Source: Nocardia huaxiensis (GTDB taxonomy: Bacteria; Actinomycetota; Actinomycetes; Mycobacteriales; Mycobacteriaceae). From it: a DNA stretch of 64,000 nt. Within the stretch, counting starts at the first letter, position 1. Each line of letters starts with the position of its first letter. Under the pieces are notes generated by a model, which worked only from the letters and a program-made list of their open reading frames with translations, searched no databases and had not been told where the DNA came from. Both the position numbers and the translations under genes were made by a program. Positions 35,426 to 45,642 of this stretch are shown here, piece by piece. Location: contig NZ_CP059399.1 of the NCBI RefSeq assembly GCF_013744875.1, positions 2,170,001 to 2,234,000 of the forward strand. The letters are read 5' to 3'.

Positions 35426-36463
35426 TCAGCCAATTGGACTGTCGGAGGCAGGTTTCCGGCCATTGGACGCCGAAACTTGTCCGCTTTGGGTGTTTTCACG
35501 CGAATGTCCGTTGGGTCCCTCGCCCCAGCCGGGCAGCGGCAGATCCGGAAGCAGCTGTTCCAGTTTCGCGAGCTGCTCGGCGAACACCGTCGCCGGCCCC
35601 TCGATGAGCGAGAACGGGAACGGCCAGTGATGGTGCCCGTTCAGCCGCGACACCTCCTCTTCCAGCTCGGCGGTCGTCGCCTCCAGTTCACTGACCTCCG
35701 TGCGTAATTCGTCGATCTTGGTCAGGGCCGCGGCGAGCGCGTCCACCACCGTGCGGTTGCGGCCTTCGGCGTCGGTGCCCAATTGCGGCCAGCCCGACAG
35801 TCCCGGACCGCGCAGCTGGATCTGGACATCGCGCAGCATCTCTTCCTGTTCCGGCGTCAAGTCCGGTTCCTCCTGTTCGAAATCCCACTGCCCGAAATCG
35901 ATCTTGTCGGTTTCGTTCACATCGCACTGCACGCCGTCGACATAGACCTGCTCGCCGGTCTGCAGGATCTGCGCGCGCGGATCGCGATTGCTGCCCGACC
36001 AGGCCACCGTCTGCCACGCCCACTGCGCGATCCCGGCGTTGAGCGCCCGGCTGATCGGCCAATATCCGCCGTAGATACCGACATTCGCGCGGCCCAGCAC
36101 GCTGGCGGCGCCGTCGAGGTAGGCATTGATGGGCTGCTGCTGTTGCGGCGTCGCGTCGAAATCGGCGGAGAAATAAATAGGGCGGTCGGTACGTCCGCCG
36201 CAGCGCAGCACCTGCGCCAGCGCGGCCCGCGCATCGGTGACCCCCGCCCCGTACCCGTCCAGCATGCGCGCCGCCGTGGTCTCCCAGTTGGACACGATCG
36301 AAACCCCGTGTGCGCGCAGGTCGTCGGCCTCGGCGGGAGTCAGCAGCTTGCCGGGTAGGGAGGGTCCGCCGGGGGAGAGATAGCGGACCACGAAGTCGTA
36401 CCCGGCCGCGCGGATGGCGCTCGCAGCGGGCCGACCTGCGGCGTAGTCAAGCCCGAAACGCAT
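35426..36463 (-). CDS. DUF1906 glycoside-hydrolase-like protein
   Basis: 345 residues from ATG 36463; an upstream start would add 14 residues. Residues 1-205 are a DUF1906 (Rv2525c-like) TIM-barrel domain: FGLDYAAGRPAASAIRAAGY, FVVRYLSPGG, VSIVSNWETTAARML, PIYFSADFDATPQQQQPI, VGIYGGYWPI and VQCDVNETDKIDFGQWDF. A coiled-coil stretch (about 255-285, ELRTEVSELEATTAELEEE) and a polar C-terminal tail follow. The family resembles GH25-like lysozyme folds acting on cell-wall glycans, but catalytic activity is unproven. Unlike Rv2525c, no Tat or Sec signal is visible, so the route out of the cell, if any, is unclear. Confidence 0.85.
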   Translation of the reverse strand: MRFGLDYAAGRPAASAIRAAGYDFVVRYLSPGGPSLPGKLLTPAEADDLRAHGVSIVSNWETTAARMLDGYGAGVTDARAALAQVLRCGGRTDRPIYFSADFDATPQQQQPINAYLDGAASVLGRANVGIYGGYWPISRALNAGIAQWAWQTVAWSGSNRDPRAQILQTGEQVYVDGVQCDVNETDKIDFGQWDFEQEEPDLTPEQEEMLRDVQIQLRGPGLSGWPQLGTDAEGRNRTVVDALAAALTKIDELRTEVSELEATTAELEEEVSRLNGHHHWPFPFSLIEGPATVFAEQLAKLEQLLPDLPLPGWGEGPNGHSRENTQSGQVSASNGRKPASDSPIG

Positions 36464-36687
36464 GGGTACCAGAGTAATTCGCGAGACACGCCGACCGCGC
36501 GGCATTGCGGAAGTCGATCACACCGGGTCTCGGGAAGCCCGGACCGCGAGCTTGGGGCGAAGCCCGGACACTGCCGGAGTCGAGTGGTTGACTGTGCATG
36601 GCCGTGTGATCGGCATCACTTCGTCCTCGGAGTCCCTGCGTTCGCGCGGCGTACCCGATTGCTCGATAGCGCAGAGACGGAGGAAAG

Positions 36688-37485
36688 ATGCCTGTACGCA
36701 ATGAAGCGTGGCCCCCCGGCACCCCGTGCTGGGTCGATTGTCAGGTCGACGATCCCGCGAAAGCCGGTGAGTTCTATACCGAACTGTTCGGTTGGGATAT
36801 GCACGGTGGAGGGGAGGAGTCCGGGGGATACCTGATGGCGCTGCGCGACGGGGAGGCCATTGCCGGCATCGGCCCGAAACCCGAAGGCGACATGCCGTCC
36901 GCCTGGACGACCTACTTCGCCGTCGCCGATGCGGACGCCACCGCCGAAAAGGTTGTCGCCGCAGGCGGCTCGCTGCTGGTGCCCGCCTTCGACGTGATGG
37001 AGTTCGGCCGCATGTTCGTCGCCGCCGACGCCTCCGGCGCACCCTTCGCGGTCTGGGAGGCGCGGGCGCACAATGGCGCCGCCGTGCACGGCGAGCACGG
37101 CGCCTACGCCTGGAACGATCTGCACACCGCCGACTACGACGCGGCGAAGACGTTCTACGCCGAGGTATTCGGCTTCACCTACACCGAATACGACGACCCC
37201 AGCGTGCGCTACGCCACCTTCACCCCGCCCGGCCGCGGCGACCCGGCGGGCGGCATCAACGACGACACCGTGAACGGCGCGGCCGCCGCGCAACCCTACT
37301 GGCTCACCTGGTTCCACGCCGACGGCATCGACGAGACCCTCACGCGCGCGGCCGAACTCGGCGCGGCGGTGCTCATGCCCGCCACCGACGGCCCATTCGG
37401 CAGGATGGCGATCCTCGCCGCCCCCCAGGGCGAGGTGTTCGCGCTACTCGACCCATCACATCGAAAGAGCGAAGACGACAACTGA
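36688..37485 (+). CDS. VOC family protein with two glyoxalase-like domains
   Basis: 265 residues; ATG 36688 has GGAGGAAAG directly upstream. Two vicinal-oxygen-chelate repeats are visible: residues 10-125 (WVDCQVDDPAKAGEFYTELF to GAPFAVWEA) and 135-258 (WNDLHTADYDAAKTFYAEVF to GEVFALLDPS). This arrangement is shared with hydroxylases and lincomycin-resistance-like or CFP32-type proteins of actinobacteria (CFP32 of M. tuberculosis is a double VOC protein). Metal ligands cannot be assigned with confidence. Substrate unknown. Confidence 0.88.
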   Translation: MPVRNEAWPPGTPCWVDCQVDDPAKAGEFYTELFGWDMHGGGEESGGYLMALRDGEAIAGIGPKPEGDMPSAWTTYFAVADADATAEKVVAAGGSLLVPAFDVMEFGRMFVAADASGAPFAVWEARAHNGAAVHGEHGAYAWNDLHTADYDAAKTFYAEVFGFTYTEYDDPSVRYATFTPPGRGDPAGGINDDTVNGAAAAQPYWLTWFHADGIDETLTRAAELGAAVLMPATDGPFGRMAILAAPQGEVFALLDPSHRKSEDDN

Positions 37486-37507
37486 TTTGGTGCGGTCCGG
37501 GTAACTC
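37481..37507. repeat. 27-bp dispersed repeat, copy 1
   Basis: Matches the sequence at 54556-54582 at 25 of 27 positions (core GGTCCGGGTAACTC). It overlaps the last codons of the VOC gene and lies in a convergent gap. Nature unknown. Confidence 0.5.
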
Positions 37508-37520
37508 CAGGCGGGGGAGC

Positions 37521-38345
37521 TCAGCGCACCGGCTGCTCGGTACGGCGTGCGGACTTGGCCGCGCGGGACGCCGCCGCCAGTGAGGTGGTGGGGGTGGTCT
37601 GCGGCAGGGTCGGAGCCAGGCGTCGCGCCTCCCGCCGGTCGGGCGCGATCAGGATCGCGGTGACCGGAACCGCCAGCGACAGGGAGCTGATCACCCAGAA
37701 CGGCACGAAATAGCTGAACAGGTCCGCACCGCCGGGGACACCCGCGGTCGGGTCGACCTGCGCCGTCAACCCGGTCATGCCGACGAGATGCATGGTGACC
37801 GACAGGGTTCCGTAGACCAGCGCGCCGATCAGCAGCAGCGCGCGCTTCTTCGCGGCGAAGACCAGCCACAGCATGGCCGCCGACAGCGCCGCCGCGACCA
37901 CGATCACGCCGGTCATGGACAGCACGTTCTGGTCCACGCTGCCGCGAATCCGGATGCCGGACACGAAGATCAGATGGGTGCCCGCCATGCCCGCGGTCAT
38001 GATCACGCCCGCCCCGGCCAGCCGCGGCCAGTTCAGGGTGCGACCCGCGACCAGCAGCGCGATGAAGGCCGCCGCGCCGGACAGCACCGACGCCAGGATG
38101 ACCCGGCCCTCGTCGTAGTGCAGCTTGCTCTGCGACACCTGCAGCCCCACCAGCGTGATGAACAAGGGCATGCCGACACCCGCGCTGCCGAGGGCATTGC
38201 CCGCGACGAACAGCCACACCGTGCGGAACCGGGCCGTCTCCGACTTGGCGGACTGGCGGATACACGCCAGCCCGCACGCCGCCGCGATGGCCGAGAAGAA
38301 CAGGGCCAGGCCGACGACCCAGTACCCCATCGAGAAATAAGTCAC
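37521..38345 (-). CDS. MHYT-domain membrane protein associated with the conservon
   Basis: 274 residues from GTG 38345, preceded by AGGGG at 7-nt spacing; TTG 38351 is an alternative. Seven hydrophobic segments span almost the whole length. Three motifs sit at helix ends: GMPLF (about 58-62), GTHLIF (122-127) and TMHLVGM (184-190). These are degenerate versions of the MHYT sensor repeat, retaining Met and His in the positions proposed to bind copper for sensing O2, CO or NO. The short C-terminal tail is basic. No output domain is attached. It lies 42 bp after the GTPase gene of a conservon on the same strand and is probably its fifth member, perhaps the sensor for the kinase. Confidence 0.8.
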   Translation of the reverse strand: MTYFSMGYWVVGLALFFSAIAAACGLACIRQSAKSETARFRTVWLFVAGNALGSAGVGMPLFITLVGLQVSQSKLHYDEGRVILASVLSGAAAFIALLVAGRTLNWPRLAGAGVIMTAGMAGTHLIFVSGIRIRGSVDQNVLSMTGVIVVAAALSAAMLWLVFAAKKRALLLIGALVYGTLSVTMHLVGMTGLTAQVDPTAGVPGGADLFSYFVPFWVISSLSLAVPVTAILIAPDRREARRLAPTLPQTTPTTSLAAASRAAKSARRTEQPVR

Positions 38346-38387
38346 CCGCAAACCCCTGCTTTTCGTATGACCCAGGTACGCGAAAAC

Positions 38388-39065
38388 CTAGGTGTTCCTG
38401 GCCGTTTCGCGCTGTGCAGCCATGAGCCGCTCGATCGCGTATTCGGTGACCGCCGCCAGCGAGCGGCGCACCTCCTGCGGATCGCGGGCGTCGATGTCCA
38501 CGATCGGCACGCCTTCGCGCACGCTGAGCGCCTCGCGCAGTTCGGCGACCGGGAAGCGCGGTGCGTCCGGGAACCGATTGACCGCGATGAGGAACGGCAG
38601 CTGCTTGGCCTCGAAGAAGTCGACCGCGGCGAAACTGTCCTCGATGCGCCGGGTGTCGACCAGCACCACCGCGCCGATGGCACCCTTGATCAGGTCGTCC
38701 CACATGAACCAGAACCGGCGCTGTCCGGGCGTGCCGAACAGGTACAGGACCAGATTGCCGGGCAGGATGATGCGGCCGAAATCCATGGCCACCGTGGTGG
38801 TTTCCTTGCCCGGCGTGGCGGCGAGGTCGTCGACCCCGTCCGACATGCCGGTGACCATGGCCTCGGTGCGCAGCGGCACGATCTCCGAGACCGCGCCCAC
38901 GAAGGTGGTCTTGCCGGCGCCGAAACCGCCCGCGACCACGATCTTGGTGGAGGCGGTGCGGGACTCGTCGCCGGGACGCGGTGGAAACTGCTGGGGCAGA
39001 CCCGAATTCGTCGGGTACTGCGGTGCGCCGTTGTAGGCTCCGCCGTCAAAGGGCGCGGAGTCCAT
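38388..39065 (-). CDS. Conservon GTPase (CvnD-type, Ras-like)
   Basis: 225 residues. After about 35 Pro/Gly-rich residues comes a small GTP-binding domain: P-loop GGFGAGKTTF, switch region GKETTTVAMDFGRI, DxxG-like FGTPGQRRFWFMWDDL, and NRFP in place of NKxD. CvnD proteins are the membrane-associated Ras/Arf-like switches of actinobacterial conservons, thought to work with CvnB like a simplified G-protein system. The start overlaps the DUF742 gene by 20 bp. Confidence 0.92.
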   Translation of the reverse strand: MDSAPFDGGAYNGAPQYPTNSGLPQQFPPRPGDESRTASTKIVVAGGFGAGKTTFVGAVSEIVPLRTEAMVTGMSDGVDDLAATPGKETTTVAMDFGRIILPGNLVLYLFGTPGQRRFWFMWDDLIKGAIGAVVLVDTRRIEDSFAAVDFFEAKQLPFLIAVNRFPDAPRFPVAELREALSVREGVPIVDIDARDPQEVRRSLAAVTEYAIERLMAAQRETARNT

Positions 39066-39417
39066 GCAGGGTCCTCTCCATCAAAGATCGGCGCTCGTCG
39101 AAGGTCGCCTGGTCGCTCAGGGTGGAATGCACGCGCAGGGTTCCGGCGACGACGAGATCGCCGATCACCACGCGGATCATGCCCAGGGGCCGCTGCAGGT
39201 GGGCCGCGATCTCGGCGACCGACAGGCGGGCGGTGCCCATGCGCAGGATCTCGGTGCGGATGTCACCCGCGGGCCAGTCGAAATGCGCCGTGTAGGACAG
39301 GGTTTCGACGACCGCCTCGAGCGGCAGGTCGACCGCCGGCTCGGTGCGGCCGGAGGTCAGGGCGTAGGGGCGGACCCGGGTTGGTGGCCGGTTGCCGCCG
39401 CCGTTGGGAGTGCTCAT
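39046..39417 (-). CDS. Conservon DUF742 protein (CvnC-type)
   Basis: 123 residues from ATG 39417. The DUF742 family is recognised from RVRPYALTSGRTEP, ILRMGTARLSVAEIAAHLQR and PLGMIRVVIGDLVVAGTLRV, a winged-helix-like fold. It belongs to the four-gene conservon core and is thought to be an adaptor between the kinase, the roadblock protein and the GTPase. Its 3' end overlaps the GTPase gene, and its start is 10 bp from the roadblock stop. Confidence 0.92.
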   Translation of the reverse strand: MSTPNGGGNRPPTRVRPYALTSGRTEPAVDLPLEAVVETLSYTAHFDWPAGDIRTEILRMGTARLSVAEIAAHLQRPLGMIRVVIGDLVVAGTLRVHSTLSDQATFDERRSLMERTLHGLRAL

Positions 39418-39427
39418 GGCCGCCTCA

Positions 39428-39838
39428 TCAGGAGGCGCTGCGGGCGGTGGCCTGAACCACCGATCCGACCCGGTCGACCAGCAGCGCCATTTCGTAGCCG
39501 ATGCGGCCGATATCGTGCTGCTTGTTGGCCAGCACCGCCAGGTGCGAGCCATTGCCGACCGTCATGACCAGCAGGTAGCCGCGCTGCATCTCGACGATGG
39601 ACTGCATGACCTTGCCGCCCTCGAAAAGCTGTGCGGCGCCGGAGGCCAGGCTCGCCAGACCGGCGGTGACCGCCGACAGCTGCTCGGCGCGATCGGCGGG
39701 CAGATGCGGGCTGGTGGCCTGCAGCAGGCCGTCGGCGGAGACCAGGACGGCGTGCGAGACTCCCGGAACCTCCCGGGTGAAACGGGTGACCAGCCAGTTC
39801 AGGTTGTCGTCTGTGGTGGTCTGTGCGTCGGTCGTCAT
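39428..39838 (-). CDS. Roadblock/LC7 protein (CvnB-type)
   Basis: 136 residues with the roadblock fold: [57 protein letters not shown] and [18 protein letters not shown]. In conservons this protein probably acts as GAP-like regulator or scaffold for the CvnD GTPase. The ATG overlaps the kinase stop (ATGA), so it is translationally coupled to it. Confidence 0.93.
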   Translation of the reverse strand: MTTDAQTTTDDNLNWLVTRFTREVPGVSHAVLVSADGLLQATSPHLPADRAEQLSAVTAGLASLASGAAQLFEGGKVMQSIVEMQRGYLLVMTVGNGSHLAVLANKQHDIGRIGYEMALLVDRVGSVVQATARSAS

Positions 39839-42800
39839 GCCTGCCCTCCGTCGTTGTGCTCGGCGTCGGCCCGCCCGGAGCGGACGCCGCTGAGATGTCT
39901 GGTCAAGCTGCTGCGAATCTCGTCCGGATTGCGCGCGCCGCCCTGGTCGTCCTGTGCCACCGCGCCCGGCACCAACTGCGCGCCCGGCCGCCGGATCGGC
40001 AGTCCGCCCTGTGTCGTGGCATTGCTGGTGGGATTGGCGGCTTCGGCCGCCGCGGCCCAGCCGGCATCCGAGGTGGACGACCAGGCCGCGCCCGAAGGCG
40101 CTCCCGCGTCACCACCGGCCGCCGGTTCCACCAGCCATTCCGACACCATCCGCTGGAAGATCGGCGTCGGCGCGTCCCCGACCGGCCGCAATCCGCTCTG
40201 CGGCGCGGCCGGACGCTGGGGCGCGGCCGGGGGCTGCGGTGCGGCGGGCTGCTGGGGCGCAACAGGCTGCTGCGGTGTGAACGCCGCGAAACGTGCACCG
40301 TTCTCCGCGGACCCGTTGGTCCCGGCGCTGTTCCCGTTGGCGCCATTCCCGTTGGCGCCGTTCGCGTTGCCGCTCGCCTGCTCCGCGATCCCATTGCCGG
40401 TGAACGCGTCGCGGGCCTGGTCGTTGCCGTCCTGGCCGACCACACCGAAGCGGCCGCTGTCGTGGCCGTTGCCGCCGAGGTCGAATCCGGTGTCGCCCGG
40501 GGCGCTCTCGAACGCGGGTGCGGAATCGGCCGGGGCCGCATCGGCATTCACGTCGCCGCGGACGGCTTCGAAGCTGCCGGTGGTGTAGCTGCCGGTGCTG
40601 CCGTTCGTGCCGAAGGCGGCGTCGCCGTTGCTGTCGTACCCATTGCGGTCGAAACCGTTGCTGTCGGCGCTGTCCCGGAAGCGTGCGACGGAGTTGCCGT
40701 CGGCGCCATTGGTTTCGGCGCGGCTCGGCAGCGGCGGGAGACCGTTGGGCTGCTGGGCTCCCGAGTTGTCGCTGTCCTCGGCGTCGCGCCGCGTCGGGAT
40801 CGGGGTGATCGGGGTGACGGTGTCCGGTCGGCTGCGCCAGTAGTCGGCCTGGTACTGGGCGGTCACCGGGTCGTGCCGGCCGTCGTCCATGCCGTCGTCG
40901 GTGGCAGCCGGGTGTTCGGTGAACGCGTCGGAGAAGCTGTAGGACTGCGTGGGCTGGTCGCCGATGTAACCGGCCACCACCGGCTGCTCACCGGTCTCCG
41001 GCCCGTTGCCCGGACGCCGCTGCGGCAGACCCGAACTGGTGGTGCCGAAGCGCTGCGGCAGCGCCTGCGGTTCCGGCGGGTTCGCGACCGGCATGAGCCG
41101 CGGCGGCGAGACCGCCGGGGCCGCGGCGATCGCGGGCGCGGCGACCGGCACCGCACCGGTGAGCGGGTACTGGCCGGTGGCGTCGCCGCCATTGTTGTTG
41201 CGTTCCGGCGCGGGCGAGACGAGGGTGCCCGGCAGGTGCACGCTGGCGGTGATGCCCGGCTGCTGCACCATCGCCGAGGTGCGGCGCAGGCTGACCGTGA
41301 TGTTGTGCCGCTTGGCGAGCCGGCCGACCACGAAAAGACCCATGCGGCGGGCGGTCTCGACATTGACCTCGCCACCGGAGGCGAGCCGGTCGTTGATGGA
41401 CTGCAGGTCCTCGGCGTTCATGCCGAGGCCGCGGTCGGTGATCTCGATGAGATAGCCGCCGTCCACGGCCCGCGCCACCGACACCGCCACGGGGGTGGAC
41501 GGCGGCGAGTAGCGCAGCGCGTTGTCGATCAGCTCGGCCAGCAGGTGTTCGACGTCGACGGCGGGTTCACCGGCGACGATGCCGTCGGGCACGGTGCCGA
41601 TCTCGACGCGCTGGTAGTCCTCCACCTGGGAGACCGAGGACCACAGCATGTCGGACAGCGGCACCGGCGCGAGATGGCCACGGCGCAGCGCGGTTCCGGC
41701 GAGCACCAGCAGGTTGTCGCCGTTGCGGCGCATGCGCGTGGCGAGGTGGTCGAGGCGGAACAGCGACTGCAGGCGTTCGGAGTCGTCCTCGTCGCGTTCC
41801 AGTTCCTCGATCAGGGTGAGCTGCTGCTCCACGAGGGATTGGCTACGGCGCGAAAGCGTCTCGAACATGTTGCCGATCTGCAGGCGCAGTCGCGCCTGTT
41901 CGGCGGCGAGGTGGAGCGCCTGGGCGTGGATGTCGTCGACGGCTCGGGCGAGCTGCCCGATCTCCTCGGTGGTGTGCACGTCGACCGGACTGATCTCCGG
42001 TGTGGCGCCACCGTTTCGCACGGTTTCCAGTTCCTGCGGCAGGTCGATGTGCGCGACCTGCAACGCGTCGCGCCGCAGTCGTCGCACCGGCACGACCAGC
42101 GAGCGGGCCACCACGAGCGCGATGGCCAGACCGGCCAGCAGCATGCCGACCACGATCGAGGTATCACGCAGCACGTTGTTGCGGGCCTCGGTGGTCAGGT
42201 CGCCCAGCCGGTCGTCCAGCTCGGCCGCGATCGCGTTGATCTCCTTGGAGTACATGTCCGAGGCGGCGCGCAGGCTCTCCTGCATACCCGGCATGGAGTT
42301 CGGGTCGGCGGTGTTCGCCGCCAGCATGCCGATGCGGGCCTGCGCGGAGTCGTTGAGGGCCTTGGAGTTCGGGGCCAGCTCCGCGTTCATGGCGCTGTAC
42401 ACGCCGAGCATGGTGACCTCGGCGCCGATCACGGTGATCAGTTTGATCCGGGTGATCGGATTGCGCGTGATGTCGGGCGAGGCCAGCATCATGCGCTGTT
42501 CGGTGAACATGCGCTCGGCCACGATGGCGGAACCGACCTGCAGGAATAGCGGCTGCACCCGCATGTCGGACACCTGGTCCGACTGGTTCAGCGCGCTCTG
42601 CACCTTGGCGGACACGGCCTGCATCTGCTCGGTGGTGCCGGCCGCGGAGCCGCTCTTGAGACCGGACTTCATGGTCTTGGCCATGGCGATGGCCTCGGTC
42701 AGCGGATCGGTCACCGAGGCGCCGGCTTTGGTTGCGCGCAGCTGTGATTCGAGATCGGCTACGGCCTGATCGAATTTGCCGGTCGCCGTGTCGAGGGCCG

Positions 42801-43062
42801 GATCGGCGTCCGGGTTGCCCCAGCCGGCGATGGCCGTGACCGCGAGTTCCTGTGTGGCGGACTCGAACTTGATGGTCGGCCGGAAGAATGCGGCGTGCTC
42901 GGTGGCCGCCCGCAGTTTGTCGATGGTCTGCAATTCGCTGTCGATACGCAGCACCGCGAACGTCGAGGCAAGCAACACCGGGAGCACCAGTACGATGCCG
43001 ACCTTGCGCGTGACGGGCCAGTTGGACAGGCTGAATTGCCAGGACCGGGGTGTTGCTTCCAT
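39835..43062 (-). CDS. Conservon sensor histidine kinase (CvnA-type)
   Basis: 1075 residues from ATG 43062 ([20 protein letters not shown]), preceded by GGAGGCGAC and GGAAGCGGG; a start at 43149 lacks support. Order: membrane segment about 18-38; external nitrate/nitrite-sensor-like (NIT) helical region to about 310; second membrane segment ([20 protein letters not shown]); HAMP; a dimerisation region without a clear phospho-acceptor H-box; HATPase domain ([45 protein letters not shown]). About 450 disordered residues follow, rich in Asn, Gly, Pro and Ala ([18 protein letters not shown]). The missing H-box is usual in CvnA proteins. It probably senses an envelope signal and passes it to the roadblock-GTPase partners. 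Confidence 0.9.
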   Translation of the reverse strand: MEATPRSWQFSLSNWPVTRKVGIVLVLPVLLASTFAVLRIDSELQTIDKLRAATEHAAFFRPTIKFESATQELAVTAIAGWGNPDADPALDTATGKFDQAVADLESQLRATKAGASVTDPLTEAIAMAKTMKSGLKSGSAAGTTEQMQAVSAKVQSALNQSDQVSDMRVQPLFLQVGSAIVAERMFTEQRMMLASPDITRNPITRIKLITVIGAEVTMLGVYSAMNAELAPNSKALNDSAQARIGMLAANTADPNSMPGMQESLRAASDMYSKEINAIAAELDDRLGDLTTEARNNVLRDTSIVVGMLLAGLAIALVVARSLVVPVRRLRRDALQVAHIDLPQELETVRNGGATPEISPVDVHTTEEIGQLARAVDDIHAQALHLAAEQARLRLQIGNMFETLSRRSQSLVEQQLTLIEELERDEDDSERLQSLFRLDHLATRMRRNGDNLLVLAGTALRRGHLAPVPLSDMLWSSVSQVEDYQRVEIGTVPDGIVAGEPAVDVEHLLAELIDNALRYSPPSTPVAVSVARAVDGGYLIEITDRGLGMNAEDLQSINDRLASGGEVNVETARRMGLFVVGRLAKRHNITVSLRRTSAMVQQPGITASVHLPGTLVSPAPERNNNGGDATGQYPLTGAVPVAAPAIAAAPAVSPPRLMPVANPPEPQALPQRFGTTSSGLPQRRPGNGPETGEQPVVAGYIGDQPTQSYSFSDAFTEHPAATDDGMDDGRHDPVTAQYQADYWRSRPDTVTPITPIPTRRDAEDSDNSGAQQPNGLPPLPSRAETNGADGNSVARFRDSADSNGFDRNGYDSNGDAAFGTNGSTGSYTTGSFEAVRGDVNADAAPADSAPAFESAPGDTGFDLGGNGHDSGRFGVVGQDGNDQARDAFTGNGIAEQASGNANGANGNGANGNSAGTNGSAENGARFAAFTPQQPVAPQQPAAPQPPAAPQRPAAPQSGLRPVGDAPTPIFQRMVSEWLVEPAAGGDAGAPSGAAWSSTSDAGWAAAAEAANPTSNATTQGGLPIRRPGAQLVPGAVAQDDQGGARNPDEIRSSLTRHLSGVRSGRADAEHNDGGQA

Positions 43063-43393
43063 CCCGCTTCCGTCGCCTCCGCTTTCACGAGTGACCCCCG
43101 GGCTGTATGCGGTTGTGGGGCTTCGGGGTCGAATCCCGCGCGGAACCAACTAGAGGTCTTTTTGTACGGCCTGCAACATACCGCGTGAGCTGAGTAACGG
43201 CAATTCGGACTACTTTTCGTCTGTCTACGCGAATGCTGGCCCCGCACAACGTCTTTCGAATAGGCATAGCTCCCGAATAGGTACGCGTATCCGCACATGC
43301 CGCGAAAGGCGCAGGTCACCGCGTTCGGTCCCCCGGCGTGTCGAATGCGAGCTTCTCAGTGACCTCTCAGTCGCTGTGGGCAGACTGGACCCC
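43063..43393. other. Divergent intergenic region, conservon / mprA
   Basis: 331 bp without a supported gene, containing the promoters of the conservon and of mprA. The MprA-type direct repeats at 43354-43371 lie at its right end. TTCGAATAGGCATAGCTCCCG near 43255 shows no further structure. Confidence 0.45.
43354..43371 (+). promoter_or_regulatory. MprA-type direct repeat before mprA
   Basis: TCTCAGT occurs at 43354-43360 and again at 43365-43371, 11 bp apart, 22 bp before the mprA start. The same pair with the same spacing precedes pepD. MprA of M. tuberculosis binds loosely conserved direct repeats containing CTCAG upstream of mprA and pepD, so autoregulation is likely. Confidence 0.75.
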
Positions 43394-44080
43394 ATGCGCA
43401 TTCTGGTAGTCGACGACGACCGCGCGGTCCGGGAATCGCTACGTCGTTCGCTGACCTTCAACGGGTACTCCGTCGACCTCGCCGTCGACGGACTCGACGC
43501 CCTCGAGAAGGTCGCCGGTCAGCGACCCGATGCCCTGGTCCTCGATGTGATGATGCCCCGGCTCGACGGCCTCGAGGTGTGCCGCCGCCTCCGCAGCACC
43601 GGCGACGATCTGCCGATTCTGGTGCTCACCGCACGGGATTCGGTCTCCGAACGCGTGGCCGGCCTGGACGCGGGCGCCGACGACTACCTACCCAAGCCCT
43701 TCGCGCTCGAGGAACTCCTCGCCCGGCTGCGCGCCCTGCTGCGCCGCACCACCACCGACTCCGCCGAAGCGTCGGAGACCATGAAGTTCGCCGACCTGTC
43801 GCTGGATCCGGTCACCCGCGAAGTCTGGCGCGCGGACCGCGCCATCAGCCTCACCCGCACCGAGTTCTCGCTGCTGGAAATGCTCATGGCGAATCCGCGC
43901 CGCGTGCTCACTCGCAGCCGCATCCTGGAAGAGGTATGGGGCTACGACTTTCCGACCTCCGGCAACGCGCTCGAGGTCTACATCGGATATCTGCGGCGCA
44001 AGACCGAGGCCGAGGGTGAACCGCGGCTCATCCACACCGTGCGCGGTGTCGGATACGTGCTGCGCGAGACGCCTCCGTAG
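43394..44080 (+). CDS. mprA: Response regulator MprA
   Basis: 228 residues from ATG 43394 ([20 protein letters not shown]). Receiver domain with acidic pocket D7-D9, phospho-acceptor D51 ([12 protein letters not shown]), Thr in LVLTARDS and Lys in [10 protein letters not shown]. The OmpR/PhoB winged helix follows ([45 protein letters not shown]). With MprB it controls envelope-stress genes, including sigma factors and pepD in mycobacteria. The gene order mprA-mprB-pepD-moaB2 equals Rv0981-Rv0984. Direct repeats upstream suggest autoregulation. Confidence 0.93.
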   Translation: MRILVVDDDRAVRESLRRSLTFNGYSVDLAVDGLDALEKVAGQRPDALVLDVMMPRLDGLEVCRRLRSTGDDLPILVLTARDSVSERVAGLDAGADDYLPKPFALEELLARLRALLRRTTTDSAEASETMKFADLSLDPVTREVWRADRAISLTRTEFSLLEMLMANPRRVLTRSRILEEVWGYDFPTSGNALEVYIGYLRRKTEAEGEPRLIHTVRGVGYVLRETPP

Positions 44081-44091
44081 AGGCCGGACCC

Positions 44092-45579
44092 GTGGCTAGA
44101 ACCGTTTCCCGCCGCACCGGGGTGGCCGCGCTCACGCAGCGCTCCTCCGAGTCGGTCGACATGCGCCCGCCCATGCCGCTCACCTCATCGGTGTCGCTGC
44201 GCTGGCGCGTCACCCTGCTCGCCGCCTCGGTGGTGGCCGTGGCCGTCGCCTTCACCTCCATCGCCGCCTACGCGATGGTGGCGCGCTCGCTGTACGCCGA
44301 GGTCGACTCGCAGCTGCGCACGCGCAGCGCGGTGATGATCAACAACAACATCGACTCGGTGAACTATCTGCAGGTGCTCTATCTGGGCAGCCTGTACTCC
44401 GACGACCTCGGCATCGCACTGATCTATCCGGAAACCAAGCTGGACACCAAACAGATCGGCTATCCGGACGGCCCGCCCATCGGCAAGCAGGAGCTGGCCG
44501 TCGTGCGCGGCGACCTCGCCTACTCGCTGCGCACCGTCGAGAATCAGCGAGTTCTGGCCCGCCGCACGCACTCCGGGGCCACCCTGGTCATCTCGCAGTC
44601 GCTGCAACCCACCCGCGAGGTGCTCGATCGCCTGGCCTGGCTGCTGTTCGTGGTCGGCGGCTGCGGCGTCATGCTCGCCGCCGCCGCCGGAACCGCGGTG
44701 GGCCGCACCGGTTTACGGCCCATCGCGCGGCTCACCGCCGCCACCGAGCGCATCGCCCGCACCGACGACCTGACCCCCATCCCGGTCACCGGCGACGACG
44801 AACTGGCCCGGCTGACCGAGAGTTTCAACACCATGCTGCGCGCCCTGGGCGAATCCCGGGAGCGGCAGCGCCGATTGGTGGCCGACGCGGGCCACGAACT
44901 CAAGACCCCGCTCACCTCGCTGCGCACCAATACCGAACTGCTCATCGCCTCCAATCGGCCGGGCGCACCGCAGATTCCGGACGAGGACATGGCCGAACTG
45001 CGCGCGGACGTGATGGCGCAGATCGAGGAATTGTCCACGCTGGTGGGCGATCTCGTGGATCTGGCGCGCGAGGACGCCCCGGACGCGGTGTACGAGCAGG
45101 TCGACATGGCCGATGTCGTCGAGCGCGCACTCGAGCGCGCACGCCGCCGCCGGGTGGGCATCGAATTCGTGGCCGAATTGCGCCCGTGGCTCGTTTACGG
45201 CCACGAGGCCAGCCTGGAGCGCGCGATCCTCAATGTGCTCGACAATGCGGCGAAATGGAATGCCTCCGGCGAGCAGGTGCACGTCACCATGCGCGAGGTG
45301 TCGCGGGGGCTGCTCGAGATCGCGGTGGACGATGCCGGGCCGGGTATCCCGCCGGAGGAGCGGGAGCTCATCTTCGAGCGGTTCTACCGCGCGACCTCGG
45401 CGCGGTCCATGCCGGGTTCCGGGCTGGGGCTGGCCATCGTCAAGCAGGTGGTGACCAAGCACGGCGGCACCATCGCCGTGGTCACCTCGCAGCGCGGCGG
45501 GGCCCGCATCAATATCGTGCTCCCGGGTGAACCCGGCACCCCCGACGATTCGCCCGCGACCGGTCCGGCCGGAGCCTGA
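44092..45579 (+). CDS. mprB: Sensor histidine kinase MprB
   Basis: 495 residues. Two membrane segments (about 38-62 and 182-205) bracket an outer domain of about 120 residues (SLYAEVDSQLRTRSAVMINN to ATLVISQSLQPT). HAMP follows, then HisKA with H268 in DAGHELKTPLTSLRTN, then HATPase (NVLDNAAKWNASG, DAGPGIPPEE, GSGLGLAIVKQVV). The outer domain senses envelope stress, and in M. tuberculosis it interacts with DnaK and misfolded proteins. It starts 12 bp after the mprA stop, so the two form an operon. Confidence 0.93.
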   Translation: MARTVSRRTGVAALTQRSSESVDMRPPMPLTSSVSLRWRVTLLAASVVAVAVAFTSIAAYAMVARSLYAEVDSQLRTRSAVMINNNIDSVNYLQVLYLGSLYSDDLGIALIYPETKLDTKQIGYPDGPPIGKQELAVVRGDLAYSLRTVENQRVLARRTHSGATLVISQSLQPTREVLDRLAWLLFVVGGCGVMLAAAAGTAVGRTGLRPIARLTAATERIARTDDLTPIPVTGDDELARLTESFNTMLRALGESRERQRRLVADAGHELKTPLTSLRTNTELLIASNRPGAPQIPDEDMAELRADVMAQIEELSTLVGDLVDLAREDAPDAVYEQVDMADVVERALERARRRRVGIEFVAELRPWLVYGHEASLERAILNVLDNAAKWNASGEQVHVTMREVSRGLLEIAVDDAGPGIPPEERELIFERFYRATSARSMPGSGLGLAIVKQVVTKHGGTIAVVTSQRGGARINIVLPGEPGTPDDSPATGPAGA

Positions 45580-45642
45580 CGAGACCGGTCCGCTTCTTCC
45601 GGGCGAGCCGCCGCGAACATCCGTATCGTTTCCCAAGCACGG

